Positions 20,102 through 29,814 are shown, counted from the first letter of the stretch. The stretch: DNA of 64,000 bases from JAVJRN01 sp047635055 (GCA_047635055.1 JBLIIJ010000001.1:44741-108740); one strand, 5' to 3'. The notes: generated by a model not told the origin, from the letters alone. Translations and numbers: made by a program.

Positions 20102-22012
20102 GTGAATACTAAAATCTTTTTCATCGTATCGCTTATATTTAGCTCTTTTCTTTCCTTGCCAGCACAGGATGGTAAATTTAAAATGACCCAGATAGGGTCG
20201 AATAATCTGTTTGATGGCGCGTGGGAAATTCATTGGGGACCAGACGATCAATTATGGGTTTCTGAAAGGGTAGGCAAAAAAATATTTCGGGTGAATCCTA
20301 ATTCAGGGGAAAAAAACCTACTCTATTTCTTTGATAATGCAGTACAGGATGAATCTCAAAATGGGCTGCTGGGAATCGCTATACATCCTGAATTAGGTAA
20401 GCAGGTAGCTAGCGATTTTGTGTATGCCTCATACACCTACATAGAATTAAACGTAAAGAAGCAAAAGATCGTACGGTTGACCTATTCAGTTGACAATAAT
20501 GATGGTTTGCTATCAAATGAAGTTGATGTGCTAACCGGGTTACCATCCAGTAATGATCATAATTCAGGAAGATTAATTTTTGGGCCTGATGATAAGCTCT
20601 ACTACACCATCGGAGACCAGGGTGCTAATAGATCTGGAAATGCTTGTAATCCCAATCTAGCGCAAGTCCTTCCGTCACAAGGTGAAGTGAACGCTTCAGA
20701 TTTTTGGAATTACGCGGGAAAGACTTTAAGGATAAATCTTGATGGATCCATTCCAGAGGATAATCCAATATTGGATGGAGTAAGAAGTCATATTTTCACT
20801 TATGGCCATAGAAATGCGCAGGGTCTGGTATTCAGCTCATCTGGATTCTTGTATTCTGATGAACATGGAGATAATACTGATGATGAAATAAACCTGCTCC
20901 AAGCCGGTAAGAATTACGGTTGGCCGCATGTAGCTGGATACATCGATGACAAAAAGTACCAATATTGTAATTATTCAGTCGTTCAGGATTGTGAACCTGC
21001 TATGTGGAATAATTACGAATGTAATGCTGCAACTGTCTCAAACGAAGAAAGTAATTGGAGTCACCCCAACTTTATGCCACCAATGGCCACCATGTTTACA
21101 GTAGAAAATAGTTATGATCTTTTGGACCCTACCTGCGCTAGCAACTGGATTTGTAGACCAAATGTAGCCCCATCATCATTAGATATTTATGAAAATAGTG
21201 CAGATGCTATTCCAGGATGGGGTAATTCTCTATTAGTTGTAAGCCTCAAACGGGGGAGGGTTTATCGCTATGAACTAGCTGAAAATGGATTAACACTCAA
21301 TCAAAATTATACCGAACATTGGAATACCGTCAATCGCTACAGAGATATTGCCATTCAGCCAAATGGTAAGTCCTTTTATATGATCACTGATAATGCTGGA
21401 GGTACAGAAGCAGCAGATGGGGAGAATAGGGCAAGCGACTTACAACATCCAGGTGCACTTTTGAAGTTTCAATATTTTGGTTTCGATGAGCTGGATGCAG
21501 ACAATACCTTGTCTAAATTAACGATGTTGGGACAAAACTTGACGCCTACTTTTAGTCCTGAAATTACTACTTACAGCGTTATTGTTCAGCCGGAAACTAC
21601 TTTTCTTTTTGTAGTTGCAGGCGCTACAAGCAGTTTGGCTACAGTATCGGTCGGAGATTTCGATCAAATACCGGGCACTGATACCGTGAAAGTGTATGCT
21701 GAGAATGGTGTGATTAACGAGTACACAATTGAAATCAAAGTCTTTGAGCCTGTCACTTTGAATGCGGACCAGAATACGTTTCGTGTTTATCCAAATCCGA
21801 CCCTCAATGACTTAACTATTGAAGGGTATGAATTTTCAGGTGATGAAAGTTTTGAGATGTCTGATTTGTCAGGAAGAAGAATAGAGATTTTTGCTCAGCC
21901 TAAAAGGAACCATACATTCAATGTAGACATCAGTCAATTACAAAAGGGTATTTACTTTTTGAGAGTGATTGATGGGAGCCGTGTTCTGACTCAAAAGATA
22001 TTTAAAATGTAA
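20102..22012 (+). CDS. Secreted PQQ/sorbosone-dehydrogenase-like protein with T9SS domain
   Basis: I prefer a GTG start at 20102 over the ATG at 20027. The GTG immediately begins a signal peptide (NTKIFFIVSLIFSSFLSLPAQ) and clears the DUF4861 stop at 20088, giving 636 residues. The six-bladed propeller of the glucose/sorbosone dehydrogenase family spans about 25-460, with WEIHWGPDDQLWVSERVG, GLLGIAIHPE, DHNSGRLIFGPDDKLYY and YGHRNAQGL. A cadherin-like beta-sandwich repeat follows (STLKL-type, about 480-555), then a T9SS sorting domain (RVYPNPTLNDLTIEG). The family oxidises aldoses or similar sugars with a quinone cofactor. Whether this protein binds PQQ cannot be read from sequence alone. The exact substrate is unknown. 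Confidence 0.87.
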   Translation: MNTKIFFIVSLIFSSFLSLPAQDGKFKMTQIGSNNLFDGAWEIHWGPDDQLWVSERVGKKIFRVNPNSGEKNLLYFFDNAVQDESQNGLLGIAIHPELGKQVASDFVYASYTYIELNVKKQKIVRLTYSVDNNDGLLSNEVDVLTGLPSSNDHNSGRLIFGPDDKLYYTIGDQGANRSGNACNPNLAQVLPSQGEVNASDFWNYAGKTLRINLDGSIPEDNPILDGVRSHIFTYGHRNAQGLVFSSSGFLYSDEHGDNTDDEINLLQAGKNYGWPHVAGYIDDKKYQYCNYSVVQDCEPAMWNNYECNAATVSNEESNWSHPNFMPPMATMFTVENSYDLLDPTCASNWICRPNVAPSSLDIYENSADAIPGWGNSLLVVSLKRGRVYRYELAENGLTLNQNYTEHWNTVNRYRDIAIQPNGKSFYMITDNAGGTEAADGENRASDLQHPGALLKFQYFGFDELDADNTLSKLTMLGQNLTPTFSPEITTYSVIVQPETTFLFVVAGATSSLATVSVGDFDQIPGTDTVKVYAENGVINEYTIEIKVFEPVTLNADQNTFRVYPNPTLNDLTIEGYEFSGDESFEMSDLSGRRIEIFAQPKRNHTFNVDISQLQKGIYFLRVIDGSRVLTQKIFKM

Positions 22013-22079
22013 GGAAAATATAGAAGATATTTTCTTCTATAAACTCAAATAAATCTATTGAAATTTTAAAATAAAAATA

Positions 22080-22899
22080 ATGTCAGAAGTAAGATTTGGT
22101 TCACACCCAGAAGATATCAAGAGGTTCATAACTGAAGAGTAAGGCGTGCGTTTTTACATTCCAGAAGTGATGAAGAAAGGGGAGATCACGGCAGTTTATT
22201 CTATGCATGATCGGATGATTACGCTTGGCGAAGTGCCTACTGGTAGCTCCCTAGAGCTTCCAACTTTCGATATATTAGAAGGCTGCTTTCTTCATAGAAA
22301 GAAGAGAATTAGGTATCATTAACGTCGGAGCAAAGGGTTCGATGACAGTGGATGGAGAGGTATTTGTGTTAGTGAATAGAGCATGTTTGTATGGGTAAAA
22401 AATCCATCACTTTTGCATGTGATTCTGCTACAAGTCTTGCTGAGTTTTATTTAAATTCTACTCCTGCGCATAAAGCTTATCCTATTGTGCAAGCTACCGT
22501 TGCTGATGCGAATAGCGTTGATCTTGGATCAAAAGTGAATTGCAACGAACGAACGATTTTCCAATACATTCATAAGACGGGTATTCAAAGCTGCCAGTTA
22601 GTCATGGGTATCACTAAGCTGCCGACAGGAAGTATTTGGAATACCTTTCCGCCGCATACTCACAATAGATGAATGGAGGTATATTTATATTTGCCAGAAG
22701 ATCAGATTGTGATGCACTTTATGGGTGATCCGAAAGAGACGAGACACCTCGTCATGACAAACAAACAAGCAGTTATTTCTCATGAGTGGTCTATTCATTC
22801 TGGCGCGGGGACTTCTAATTATTCCTTTATTTGGGTATGGCGGGCGAAAACCAAGCATTTACGGATATGGACGGACACGCTTTAACCTCAATTAAATAA
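22080..22899 (-). other. Minus strand opposite the kduI relic: nothing supported
   Basis: No coding region is supported on the minus strand here. The entry marks that this interval is explained by the + strand pseudogene listed next. Confidence 0.3.
22080..22899 (+). pseudogene. kduI: kduI relic (5-keto-4-deoxyuronate isomerase)
   Basis: Pieces of a full-length KduI can be read in order: SEVRFGSHPEDIKRFITEE, TAVYSMHDRMITLGEVPTG, ELGIINVGAKGSMTVDG, GKKSITFACD, PAHKAYPI, then MGITKLPTGSIWNTFPPHTH and ETRHLVMTNKQAVISHEWSI. Damage includes a TAA at 22140, frame changes near 22300, 22395 and 22840, and a TGA at 22670 where the family has arginine before MEVY. The cupin zinc ligands (HTH, the Glu of MEVY, the His of WSIHSG) are still readable, so decay looks recent. 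The enzyme would isomerise the unsaturated uronate released by polysaccharide lyases. The relic end (MAGENQAFTDMDG, stop at 22897) is recovered in a shifted frame and overlaps the kduD start. Confidence 0.93.
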
Positions 22900-23102
22900 T
22901 GATGTCTCCAGACTTATTCAGCCTAAAGGGTAAAATAGCCCTTGTTACAAGTTGCAAACGAGGAATCAGAAAAGCCATGGCCGAAGGTTGAGCAGAAACA
23001 GGAGCAGATATTATCGGCGTATCGGCCTCCTTGGAGTTTGAGGGGAGTGCCGTGGAGCAGTCCGTTCAAAAGATTGGCCGCTCATTCAAAACTTACCCAT
23101 AA
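22899..23102 (+). pseudogene. kduD: kduD relic (2-deoxy-D-gluconate 3-dehydrogenase), 5' part only
   Basis: ATG codons at 22899 and 22902 overlap the end of the kduI relic, the usual kduI-kduD arrangement. The frame reads LFSLKGKIALVTSC, RGIRKAMAEG, a TGA, then AETGADIIGVSA and EQSVQKIGRSFKTYP before a TAA. It matches the first 65-70 residues of the short-chain dehydrogenase KduD. The cofactor-binding glycines are already altered (T-S-C and G-I-R instead of T-G and G-I-G), and everything after about residue 67 is gone or unrecognisable. The product would have been NAD-dependent and cytosolic. Confidence 0.82.
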
Positions 23103-23959
23103 AGTATACGTCTGATTTAAAATGTATGAGATTAAGGCTTGCGCAGCTTGAAAAATGTGTGCCGTCCATGGAATGGCTGCTATGGAATAGTTTACATCAA
23201 GTAAATGGTCATTTTGAAAACCAGTATAATGCATAGATCGGACACTATGGACAGACGCTGGTAAAGTGGGCTTGTGATGCCGTTTATTGGAGCCAAACTG
23301 GAAGAAGAAATACCCAATAATGACACAAGACTTATCAACATTTTATTACTAACTCTAAGTGGAATTAATAAGATGTTCTCAGCAAAGTAACCAAAATACA
23401 TCCCAGCTTTTACAATCCAATAGCGCCTAAATATGCGACCTACGGAGCTCATTAATTGATGAATTTCGGGTTGCTTGGGGGTGGAACTTAGGCCCCAACC
23501 GCTCTTTTTTAACCCCACTGAATCGTAAAAAGTCTTCAAATGATGGGCAAATTGCGATGATCAACACCTAGTGTTAGAAGAATTATTCCTGTCTACCAGT
23601 TTTTTTAGAATAAATAAATGGGCTTTACATAAAAATAAAACCATCATCTAGAAATAACTATATTTATCGCTGTATTCGGATATCACAACGAGTATTTAAA
23701 AGGCTATTTGAGCCTAAAATGTTCATTCTTTATCCCTGACTTAACCCTGACTTATACCTACTCTAAGCATATGGTATTTAATTGTTTTGTACGTTATACA
23801 GTTCGAAAATTTGTGGTACTTGTTGATCAACCGATCAACTCGGATTCGAAAATAGGACCCTGCGGTCTATTGCGGGTATCAATTAAGGTTGACACTTTTA
23901 CAGATGGACTATGTGAGCTGTTAAGTATCTCGCTCGTGCAAACCATCAAAAAAAGAAAA
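23103..23959. other. Decayed stretch without an intact gene
   Basis: All six frames are interrupted. On the + strand near 23160-23290 a broken frame (PSMEWLLWNSLHQVNGHFEN, then a stop, then GHYGQTLVKWACDAVY) has protein-like composition, possibly a lost enzyme with alpha/alpha-barrel repeats, but I cannot name it. The 115-codon minus-strand frame at 23192-23539 shows no domain and is probably its shadow. Confidence 0.4.
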
Positions 23960-24786
23960 ATGAGTGTACTAAGTATTTGGCAGTTGTTAGGATTCCAAAG
24001 AATAATCACATTGGGAATAACAATGCTGATAATTGTGACTTGCTACTCGCAGGATATTGAATCTTTTAAAGATGCTACTCCTGTGAAGATAAGCGATGGC
24101 CTTTCAGCCAACACGATGCTTACCAGTAAGACCATAACAATTAGCGAGACCCTTTCTTTTGGCAACTTCAAGGCAATATCAATATCAATTTCTTTGGAGT
24201 GATAGAATGCTCCGCTTTAGGTCACATTCAATAGCCAGAAAGTTGCAGTTAATCAACCGGCGCTTCCTACTCGAATAGGTATAAGTCCTAAGTACAAGTG
24301 GCTCACTCTTCATGGAGGTTATCGAAGTTTGAGGTTTAGTGATTATACGCTCGGAGGTTTGATGTTTCTTGGAGGAGGAGTAGAAATTAAGCCTAAAAAC
24401 ATTCCGATTTACGCAAGTGCCATGTATGGACGCCTCTCTGAAGCCATTCAGCCAATTATTGGTGCAGGTCTGGGAGCATTCCAGCGCATTGGGTTTGCAG
24501 TCAAAGTAGTGGCTGGAACCGAGACAGACCAGATCGGGTTGATTTTGTTTCTTGCCAAAGATGATCTTAGTTCAATTGCGCTTGATGAAACACTTGATGA
24601 TATACCGCCGAAAGAAAATTTGGTTTGGTATATCGTAGGTAAGAAGAAATTGGGTAAGCTTTCCTTGGCTCTGTAGTATGCTACCTCGGCACTCACCCGT
24701 GACACAAGAAACGAGGAATTTATCCTTAATGACCTGAGTTATTACAACAACCTTGGAAGATTATTTAAAACCACGTTCATGAGGTA
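23960..24786 (+). pseudogene. Broken outer-membrane beta-barrel-type protein gene
   Basis: An ATG at 23960 begins a signal peptide (IITLGITMLIIVTCYSQ) and KISDGLSANTM. Around 24145 the reading changes frame (DPFFWQLQGNININFFGVI lies in another frame than the start), then stops. Coding resumes as NQPALPTRIGISPKYKWLTL, GYRSLRFSDYTLGGLMFLGG and AAMYGRL-like strands, to a TAG at 24674 within LSLAL/YATSALTRD, where a Glu codon would fit. Alternating aromatic strands resemble long outer-membrane proteins of gliding Bacteroidota. The function is unknown, and the original gene probably extended beyond 24786. Confidence 0.65.
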
Positions 24787-25697
24787 ACAATAGTAGTTTC
24801 CTACCTGAGCGATTTTTTGTTTTTTACTTTCAGAACGTGAATGACGGTTTTTTATCACTTCAATAATATCCTTTTAAAAAATGTCCTTTATGGAAGCTAC
24901 GAATGTTCCTTTTGTCCATTGGTATTTTTATTCATTAGAGGGTTATAAATCTCTCCTTGGTATAAATCCACTCTATTTATACTCAGATATTATTTGCAAA
25001 TAATTATAGTCTTCTGCATCAGTCTTTTGCTCATAATCTCTATAGCCGTTGCTATATTTCTTGTAATGAAGCCTGCCTTTGTCGGCTGTTATATTGTAGC
25101 AATTACTGACATTAATTGACGTATTTTCTTGGGCTATTACCTGTTCTTTTTTTTTAAAGACAGCAGGCTCATAGACTAACCGTGCGTATTAGGCTATAAA
25201 TCTATAATCAATAGATTTCTTCTCTTGTTTGCTTTTAATGCCAGCTACGCCTTTTATAGCCAAATAAACAGCTTTGTTACGGATGGGTATCCTGAATTCT
25301 TGATGGCTTTGAGAAACCTTTTAATTCATACAAACTCGCTGGATAAACGAAAGGAGATTCATTCTATTAAGTGAACCTCTAAGATCAGCTTCTTTGTGCT
25401 TACATCTCTAAGCTTCTGGTTAGCGCCTATTTCAAAATAATCTAACAGTGAGCGTAAAACGTAACTTTTAAGACTTGATTCCAAACCGCTTTTGCGTCCA
25501 CCAAATTATTCATGCTTTATAAAATAAACGGGAATTGAATTTTTTTCTAATGGGTAGTATTGAGCTACACATTTTTAACCTTAAGCCAAAGAGTTATCAG
25601 AGTGCCACAATTTCGAGGGCTTTTAAGCGCCTTAAACAATCTATTGATTTCAATGTTTTATAATTGTCAATTTTATCTAAAATCACTCCCTTATCTC
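24787..25697. other. Long gap with decayed coding-like fragments
   Basis: No intact gene. On the minus strand there are short protein-like stretches separated by stops, for example SYVLRSLLDYFEIGANQKLRD near 25425-25490 and NITADKGRLHYKKYSNGYRD near 25035-25100. They may come from one lost gene, but I recognise no family. The + strand frame upstream of 25698 is an open run rather than a supported N-terminus. Confidence 0.35.
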
Positions 25698-26195
25698 ATG
25701 GTTAAAAACTACATTTTCCGATTTGCATTACTAGCAGTTTTGGTAGGCACGTACGCTTGCGCTGAGAGGGATGCCAGGCCGGTTACTACTGAGTCTATGA
25801 CCGCTTCAGGAGAATTTCTCTTTGAAGGCCCGAATACGCTTCAGGGTAATTTTTTACTTGACCTGAAGTCTCTGTCAGAGGAAATAGGTGTTGATCCCGA
25901 GCAGATATCCGCAGTGAATATTGAAGCAATCACGTTATTTTTTGAAAATGAAGAGACAGAAGGAGCGGTAGAGAGTATTTTGACACAACTGGTAAGTAAC
26001 GAACTACCGCTGCAATCAGCCGGAACTTTAAGTGTGTTTTCCGGTGAAGAAAACCTGTTGAATGTAAACAAGGATTTTGACATTCTCGCTTACATCAAGG
26101 ATCCTTCATCACAACTTATTGTAGATGCCAATCTCAAAAAAGATATGGATGAGCTTAGTGTCTCCATGGTTTTTCAATTGTCAGTCAAATATTAA
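25698..26195 (+). CDS. Hypothetical lipoprotein
   Basis: The ATG at 25698 is preferred to one at 25560 because it starts a short basic-hydrophobic signal (VKNYIFRFALLAVLVGTYAC) with a plausible lipid-modified cysteine, giving 165 residues. The mature part is acidic with alternating strands (GEFLFEGPNTLQGNFLLDL, SVSMVFQLSVKY) and no recognised motif. The layout resembles small periplasmic beta-sandwich lipoproteins. It is 29 bases upstream of the DUF2147 gene and may be co-transcribed. Function unknown. Confidence 0.65.
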   Translation: MVKNYIFRFALLAVLVGTYACAERDARPVTTESMTASGEFLFEGPNTLQGNFLLDLKSLSEEIGVDPEQISAVNIEAITLFFENEETEGAVESILTQLVSNELPLQSAGTLSVFSGEENLLNVNKDFDILAYIKDPSSQLIVDANLKKDMDELSVSMVFQLSVKY

Positions 26196-26224
26196 AGATC
26201 CAATTTTCTATCCCCATAACAAGC

Positions 26225-26671
26225 ATGAAAAAGACAACATTATTCTCCTTCCTGTTCAGTCTACTGATGATAGCCCAAGCAACTGTCAATGACGATGAAT
26301 TAATCGGAATATGGAAGCCAAGTAACGGCAGATCTTTGGTGAAAATTGAAAAAATTGGTAATAAATATTATGGTCGAGTTGTTTGGCTATCCGAACCGAA
26401 CAATGAAGATGGCACAGTAAGAACAGACATCAATAACCCAGATGAATCTCTGAGAACTACTCCGCTAAAAGGATACCGACTGATGAAAGACCTTACGCTC
26501 GATGAAAAGGAAAAAGTATGGACTGGAGGCACCATCTATGACCCCAATAACGGAAGTACCTACAACTGCACCATCGAAATTAAAGATGATAGCACGATAG
26601 AAGTAAGAGGTTATATCGGGACTGCTATATTTGGAAGAACAGACGTCTGGAAGCGCATGAAGCGCAAATGA
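26225..26671 (+). CDS. DUF2147 family secreted protein
   Basis: The 148-residue protein has a signal peptide (TLFSFLFSLLMIAQA). The mature part carries the DUF2147 pattern: LIGIWKPSNGRSLVKIEK near the start, YYGRVVWL, a PLKGYRLMKDL segment, WTGGTIYDPNNGSTYNC and the ending GTAIFGRTDVWKR. These lipocalin-like beta-barrel proteins are periplasmic or surface exposed; no reaction is established. Its stop lies three bases from the stop of the convergent DUF6268 gene. Confidence 0.92.
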   Translation: MKKTTLFSFLFSLLMIAQATVNDDELIGIWKPSNGRSLVKIEKIGNKYYGRVVWLSEPNNEDGTVRTDINNPDESLRTTPLKGYRLMKDLTLDEKEKVWTGGTIYDPNNGSTYNCTIEIKDDSTIEVRGYIGTAIFGRTDVWKRMKRK

Positions 26672-26674
26672 GCA

Positions 26675-27766
26675 TTAGGGGCTAACCAAACTGATCGTGA
26701 ACTGAGCGAATAATGTATTGCTTAGTTCATTTTCGACTAAATAGTCAGTGTCATCAAATCCCCTATAAAATTCTCTTTCATCCAGATTGAATTGATAGTT
26801 AATTCGATAACCCGCTTGCACACCGATCCAAATAAAGTCGTTTATTCCACGATTATAAGATAAGCCCAGACGAATCTCCGATCGTCTCAATTCAACATCT
26901 TCAAAGCGATCTGTTCCTGTTGTGTTGTTGAAATCGTATTGATTGAAATTACTCAACCTGTAAGAGGCTCCTTCTACTTGATAGCCCATCATTAATAAAG
27001 AGCGACTATTCCATCGGTATCTCGCCTGAACTCGTGCTGGGAACAAAGCTTCCACGCCCCATTTGGGATTGTCAAACGTTTTATAATAATAGATGACAGG
27101 AAGTAAGTTGCGGGCTCCACCGAGATAAGTATGAGAGACGCCAACTCCCCACATCAAGTTATCGTTTGGTTTAAATCCATAAATCGCAGCAGCGGGTAAT
27201 CGAATTTGACCGAGCGAGGGCATGTTATTAAAAGAATAATCACCATTTAACTCTCCTCCCAACTGAAAGAGTAAAAATCGATTTTCATTCAAGGGCTTAA
27301 AAATAGTTAGATTGGTATTGAGCCATTTTAGAGAATGATTCCTAAGTGTTTCTGAAAATGGATTACCCTGAATGTTATTATTTAGAGAATATCCCATTTG
27401 AACATAACTCACTCCCCAGTTAATCAGAATGTTGTTTCTAGATAAAATTGGAATGTTGGTGACCAAGCGAAAGCCGCTGTTGAAACCTACCTCAGCATCT
27501 CCCGCTGGATAACCACTGAATACATCCGAGCTGATAGTAGAAGATCCTTGATAGTCAAACCCTACAGATATCAATGGCGTGGGCTGCTGGCCTAGCACCT
27601 TATTGGTACAAAATGACTTGGTAGTCGCGCCGACTTCCTCAAACATGGATGGGTCGAAATCGTCAAAGTCATCAAGACTATCATCTTGAGCCTTTGCAGA
27701 ATAGTTTAATAGACCAAACAGCACAAAACCGATGAACCCGATTTTAGAAGAAACAGTACCCGACAT
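26675..27766 (-). CDS. DUF6268-like outer membrane protein
   Basis: The start at 27766 (MSGTVSSKIGFIGFVLFG) gives a good signal peptide ending in SAKAQ; an ATG at 27802 adds twelve basic residues. The 363-residue product has an acidic stretch after the signal (DDSLDDFDDFD) and then amphipathic strands with aromatic girdles (GFRLVTNIPILSR, LLQ-type turns, YRWNSRSLLMMGYQVEG, LFAQFTISLVSP), ending with a strand as expected for an outer-membrane barrel. The resemblance is to DUF6268. The role is unknown. It converges on the DUF2147 gene. Confidence 0.75.
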   Translation of the reverse strand: MSGTVSSKIGFIGFVLFGLLNYSAKAQDDSLDDFDDFDPSMFEEVGATTKSFCTNKVLGQQPTPLISVGFDYQGSSTISSDVFSGYPAGDAEVGFNSGFRLVTNIPILSRNNILINWGVSYVQMGYSLNNNIQGNPFSETLRNHSLKWLNTNLTIFKPLNENRFLLFQLGGELNGDYSFNNMPSLGQIRLPAAAIYGFKPNDNLMWGVGVSHTYLGGARNLLPVIYYYKTFDNPKWGVEALFPARVQARYRWNSRSLLMMGYQVEGASYRLSNFNQYDFNNTTGTDRFEDVELRRSEIRLGLSYNRGINDFIWIGVQAGYRINYQFNLDEREFYRGFDDTDYLVENELSNTLFAQFTISLVSP

Positions 27767-28260
27767 AGCTTTTTTATTTAAACGCCTAGATATATAATTC
27801 AAAAAGGCAGAAGTTGTTTAAAGGAGTCTCAAATGAGTGAAAAGATCTAATTAGTGTCAATGGACTTAGATGATGTGTTACTTATATGAAGTCTCATTTG
27901 GAGACGCCACACTTTCCTAAATCTGATGCTTTTCAAGGCACTTATTAGTGGAGAGATCTCATTACTTCCATTCATTTCAACCCACGCTCTTTATTGAGCC
28001 TGGTGTCTATTTCTTCAAAAGGTATAGGCATGAGAGGTTCATTGCATGCCATAATTCCGAATGATAGATTTCGTTAATCTAGACTTTAAGGTTATTGATT
28101 TATCGGAGAATCTTGTCATAAGGATGGAGTTTGATAAGCGCATGACTCAATAGTCTGACAGTTGTTCATTTAGGGAAGGTGCTATGAATGATCGTTTTGC
28201 CCACCTATTCTGGTCAGTAGTATCCCTTGTTTTAATTCCTTAATCAGGAAATTTAACTTT
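27767..28260. other. Intergenic stretch, possible SusD tail remnant
   Basis: No intact gene. On the minus strand at about 27976-28051 a short frame reads NEPLMPIPFEEIDTRLNKE and then stops, recalling the PIPxxEIDxN ending of SusD proteins. No other SusD segment could be read upstream of it, so this is only a hint. The bases just before 28261 presumably carry the promoter of the BCCT gene; I saw no clear motif. Confidence 0.3.
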
Positions 28261-29814
28261 ATGACCCAGAGAACCCAACCTAAAAATAATCTACAAATAG
28301 ACTGGAAGATGTTCGCTACTACGGTTGGTGTTGTCCTCCTTATTTCTATTCCGATTATTGGATTTCACAATCAGGCAGCTATTGTTGTGAAAAAAATATA
28401 CGATTTCATTACCCAAACTTTTGGTGTTGTGTACCTCTGGTATGGAGCAGGAGTGCTTGTCTTTTTGGTTTGGTTAGCTTTTAGCAAATATGGAAACAAG
28501 AGACTAGGAGAGACGAATAGTCAGCCAGAGTTCAAAACGCTCAGTTGGGTTGGAATGCTTTTTTGTTCTGGCGTAGGCGCTGGATTACTTTATTGGGCTG
28601 TTTTGGAATGGGGCTACTATCTCGAAGCGCCTCCTTACGGTTTAGAACCTAGAAGCATAAAAGCTACTGAATGGGCTTCTGCTTACGGGCTATTTCACTG
28701 GGGACCAACTGCTTGGGCTATTTATTGTCTGCCCACAATTGCTATTGCTTATCCTTATTATGTCCGCAAAGTGCCTTATCTGAGGCTAAGCACTGCGATG
28801 ATTAAGTACCTTCCAAGAGGAGTAAATAGCCCAAGAGGTCGTTTTGTTGATTTTCTTTTCATGATTAACCTGATAGGAGGCACAGGTACCTCTTTGGGGC
28901 TGTCTGCGCCAATGATTGCGGGAGGATTCGCTATGCTGTTTGATATAGAACACGATTTTGTATTGGAGGTTGCTGTTGTGATTTTATCTGTATGTGTTTT
29001 TGGAACCACAGCATTTTTAGGACTCAAAAAGGGTTTTAAGAGACTTTCGGATCTTAATGTGTACTTGGCTTTTGCACTTCTTTTTTTCGTTTTGGCTGTA
29101 GGCCCAACCATGTTTATCTTGAAAGTAGGAACCAATAGTATTGGATTAGTTCTTCAAAATTTCATAAGAATGAACCTTTGGACTGATCCCATAGCCAACT
29201 CAGGATTTGTTGAGAATTGGACAGTATTTTATTGGGCGTGGTGGATAGCCTATGCGCCATTCGTAGGGATTTTTGTAACCCGAATTTCTAAGGGTCGAAC
29301 AATCCGTCAGGTCATCGGTGGGATGCTGATTTTCGGTAGTCTTGGAGCGTGGATCTTTTTTATCGTATTTGGTAATTATGCATTGCACTTAGAGCTACAT
29401 AATCTGCTAAATATTACGGAGTTGATGAAACAAGGCAGTAAAGAAACAGCATATGCCATAAGTCAAATAATTGTTTCATTGCCATTTGGTAAGGTGGCCT
29501 TGGTAGCCTTCATTTTAGTCTCCTTAATATTTCTAGCTACAACCTACGATTCTGCCTCTTTCAGTTTAGCATCTGTGAGCACAAAAGAACTAAAGGCCGG
29601 AGAAAATCCAGCCCGTTGGAACCGGCTTTTTTGGGCATTAACACTAGGAATCTTGCCAGTTGCTCTTTTATTCGTTGATGGAGGATTGAAGGTGATTCTA
29701 TCCACCACTATTGTGGTTTCATTGCCATTGATGCTTCTTGGAGGTTTTATGGCTTCTTCGCTGATGAAGTTGTTAAGAGAAGATTCAGAGGAGAACAATA
29801 TGGGTAAAAGTTGA
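28261..29814 (+). CDS. BCCT family transporter
   Basis: The 517-residue membrane protein has about twelve hydrophobic segments. It carries the family pattern: a first segment after a short basic tail, LSWVGMLFCSGVGAGLLYW in the third helix, the ATEWASAYGLFHWGPTAWAI region and WAWWIAYAPFVGIFVTRIS, the conserved tryptophan-rich helix 8 motif of betaine/carnitine/choline transporters. It lacks the long regulatory tails of osmosensing BetP. It probably imports a quaternary-ammonium or related zwitterionic compound with Na+ or H+. It heads a same-strand run with two oxidoreductases and two esterases, suggesting catabolic rather than osmotic use; that is inference. Confidence 0.92.
   Translation: MTQRTQPKNNLQIDWKMFATTVGVVLLISIPIIGFHNQAAIVVKKIYDFITQTFGVVYLWYGAGVLVFLVWLAFSKYGNKRLGETNSQPEFKTLSWVGMLFCSGVGAGLLYWAVLEWGYYLEAPPYGLEPRSIKATEWASAYGLFHWGPTAWAIYCLPTIAIAYPYYVRKVPYLRLSTAMIKYLPRGVNSPRGRFVDFLFMINLIGGTGTSLGLSAPMIAGGFAMLFDIEHDFVLEVAVVILSVCVFGTTAFLGLKKGFKRLSDLNVYLAFALLFFVLAVGPTMFILKVGTNSIGLVLQNFIRMNLWTDPIANSGFVENWTVFYWAWWIAYAPFVGIFVTRISKGRTIRQVIGGMLIFGSLGAWIFFIVFGNYALHLELHNLLNITELMKQGSKETAYAISQIIVSLPFGKVALVAFILVSLIFLATTYDSASFSLASVSTKELKAGENPARWNRLFWALTLGILPVALLFVDGGLKVILSTTIVVSLPLMLLGGFMASSLMKLLREDSEENNMGKS

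Noticed and set aside
23192..23539. 115-codon minus-strand frame in the decayed region
   Set aside because: No recognisable domain or signal; the + strand shows broken protein-like sequence over the same bases, so this is probably its shadow.
28776..29135. 119-codon minus-strand frame opposite the BCCT gene
   Set aside because: It is rich in K, T and S and has no domain, as expected for the complement of hydrophobic membrane-segment codons.
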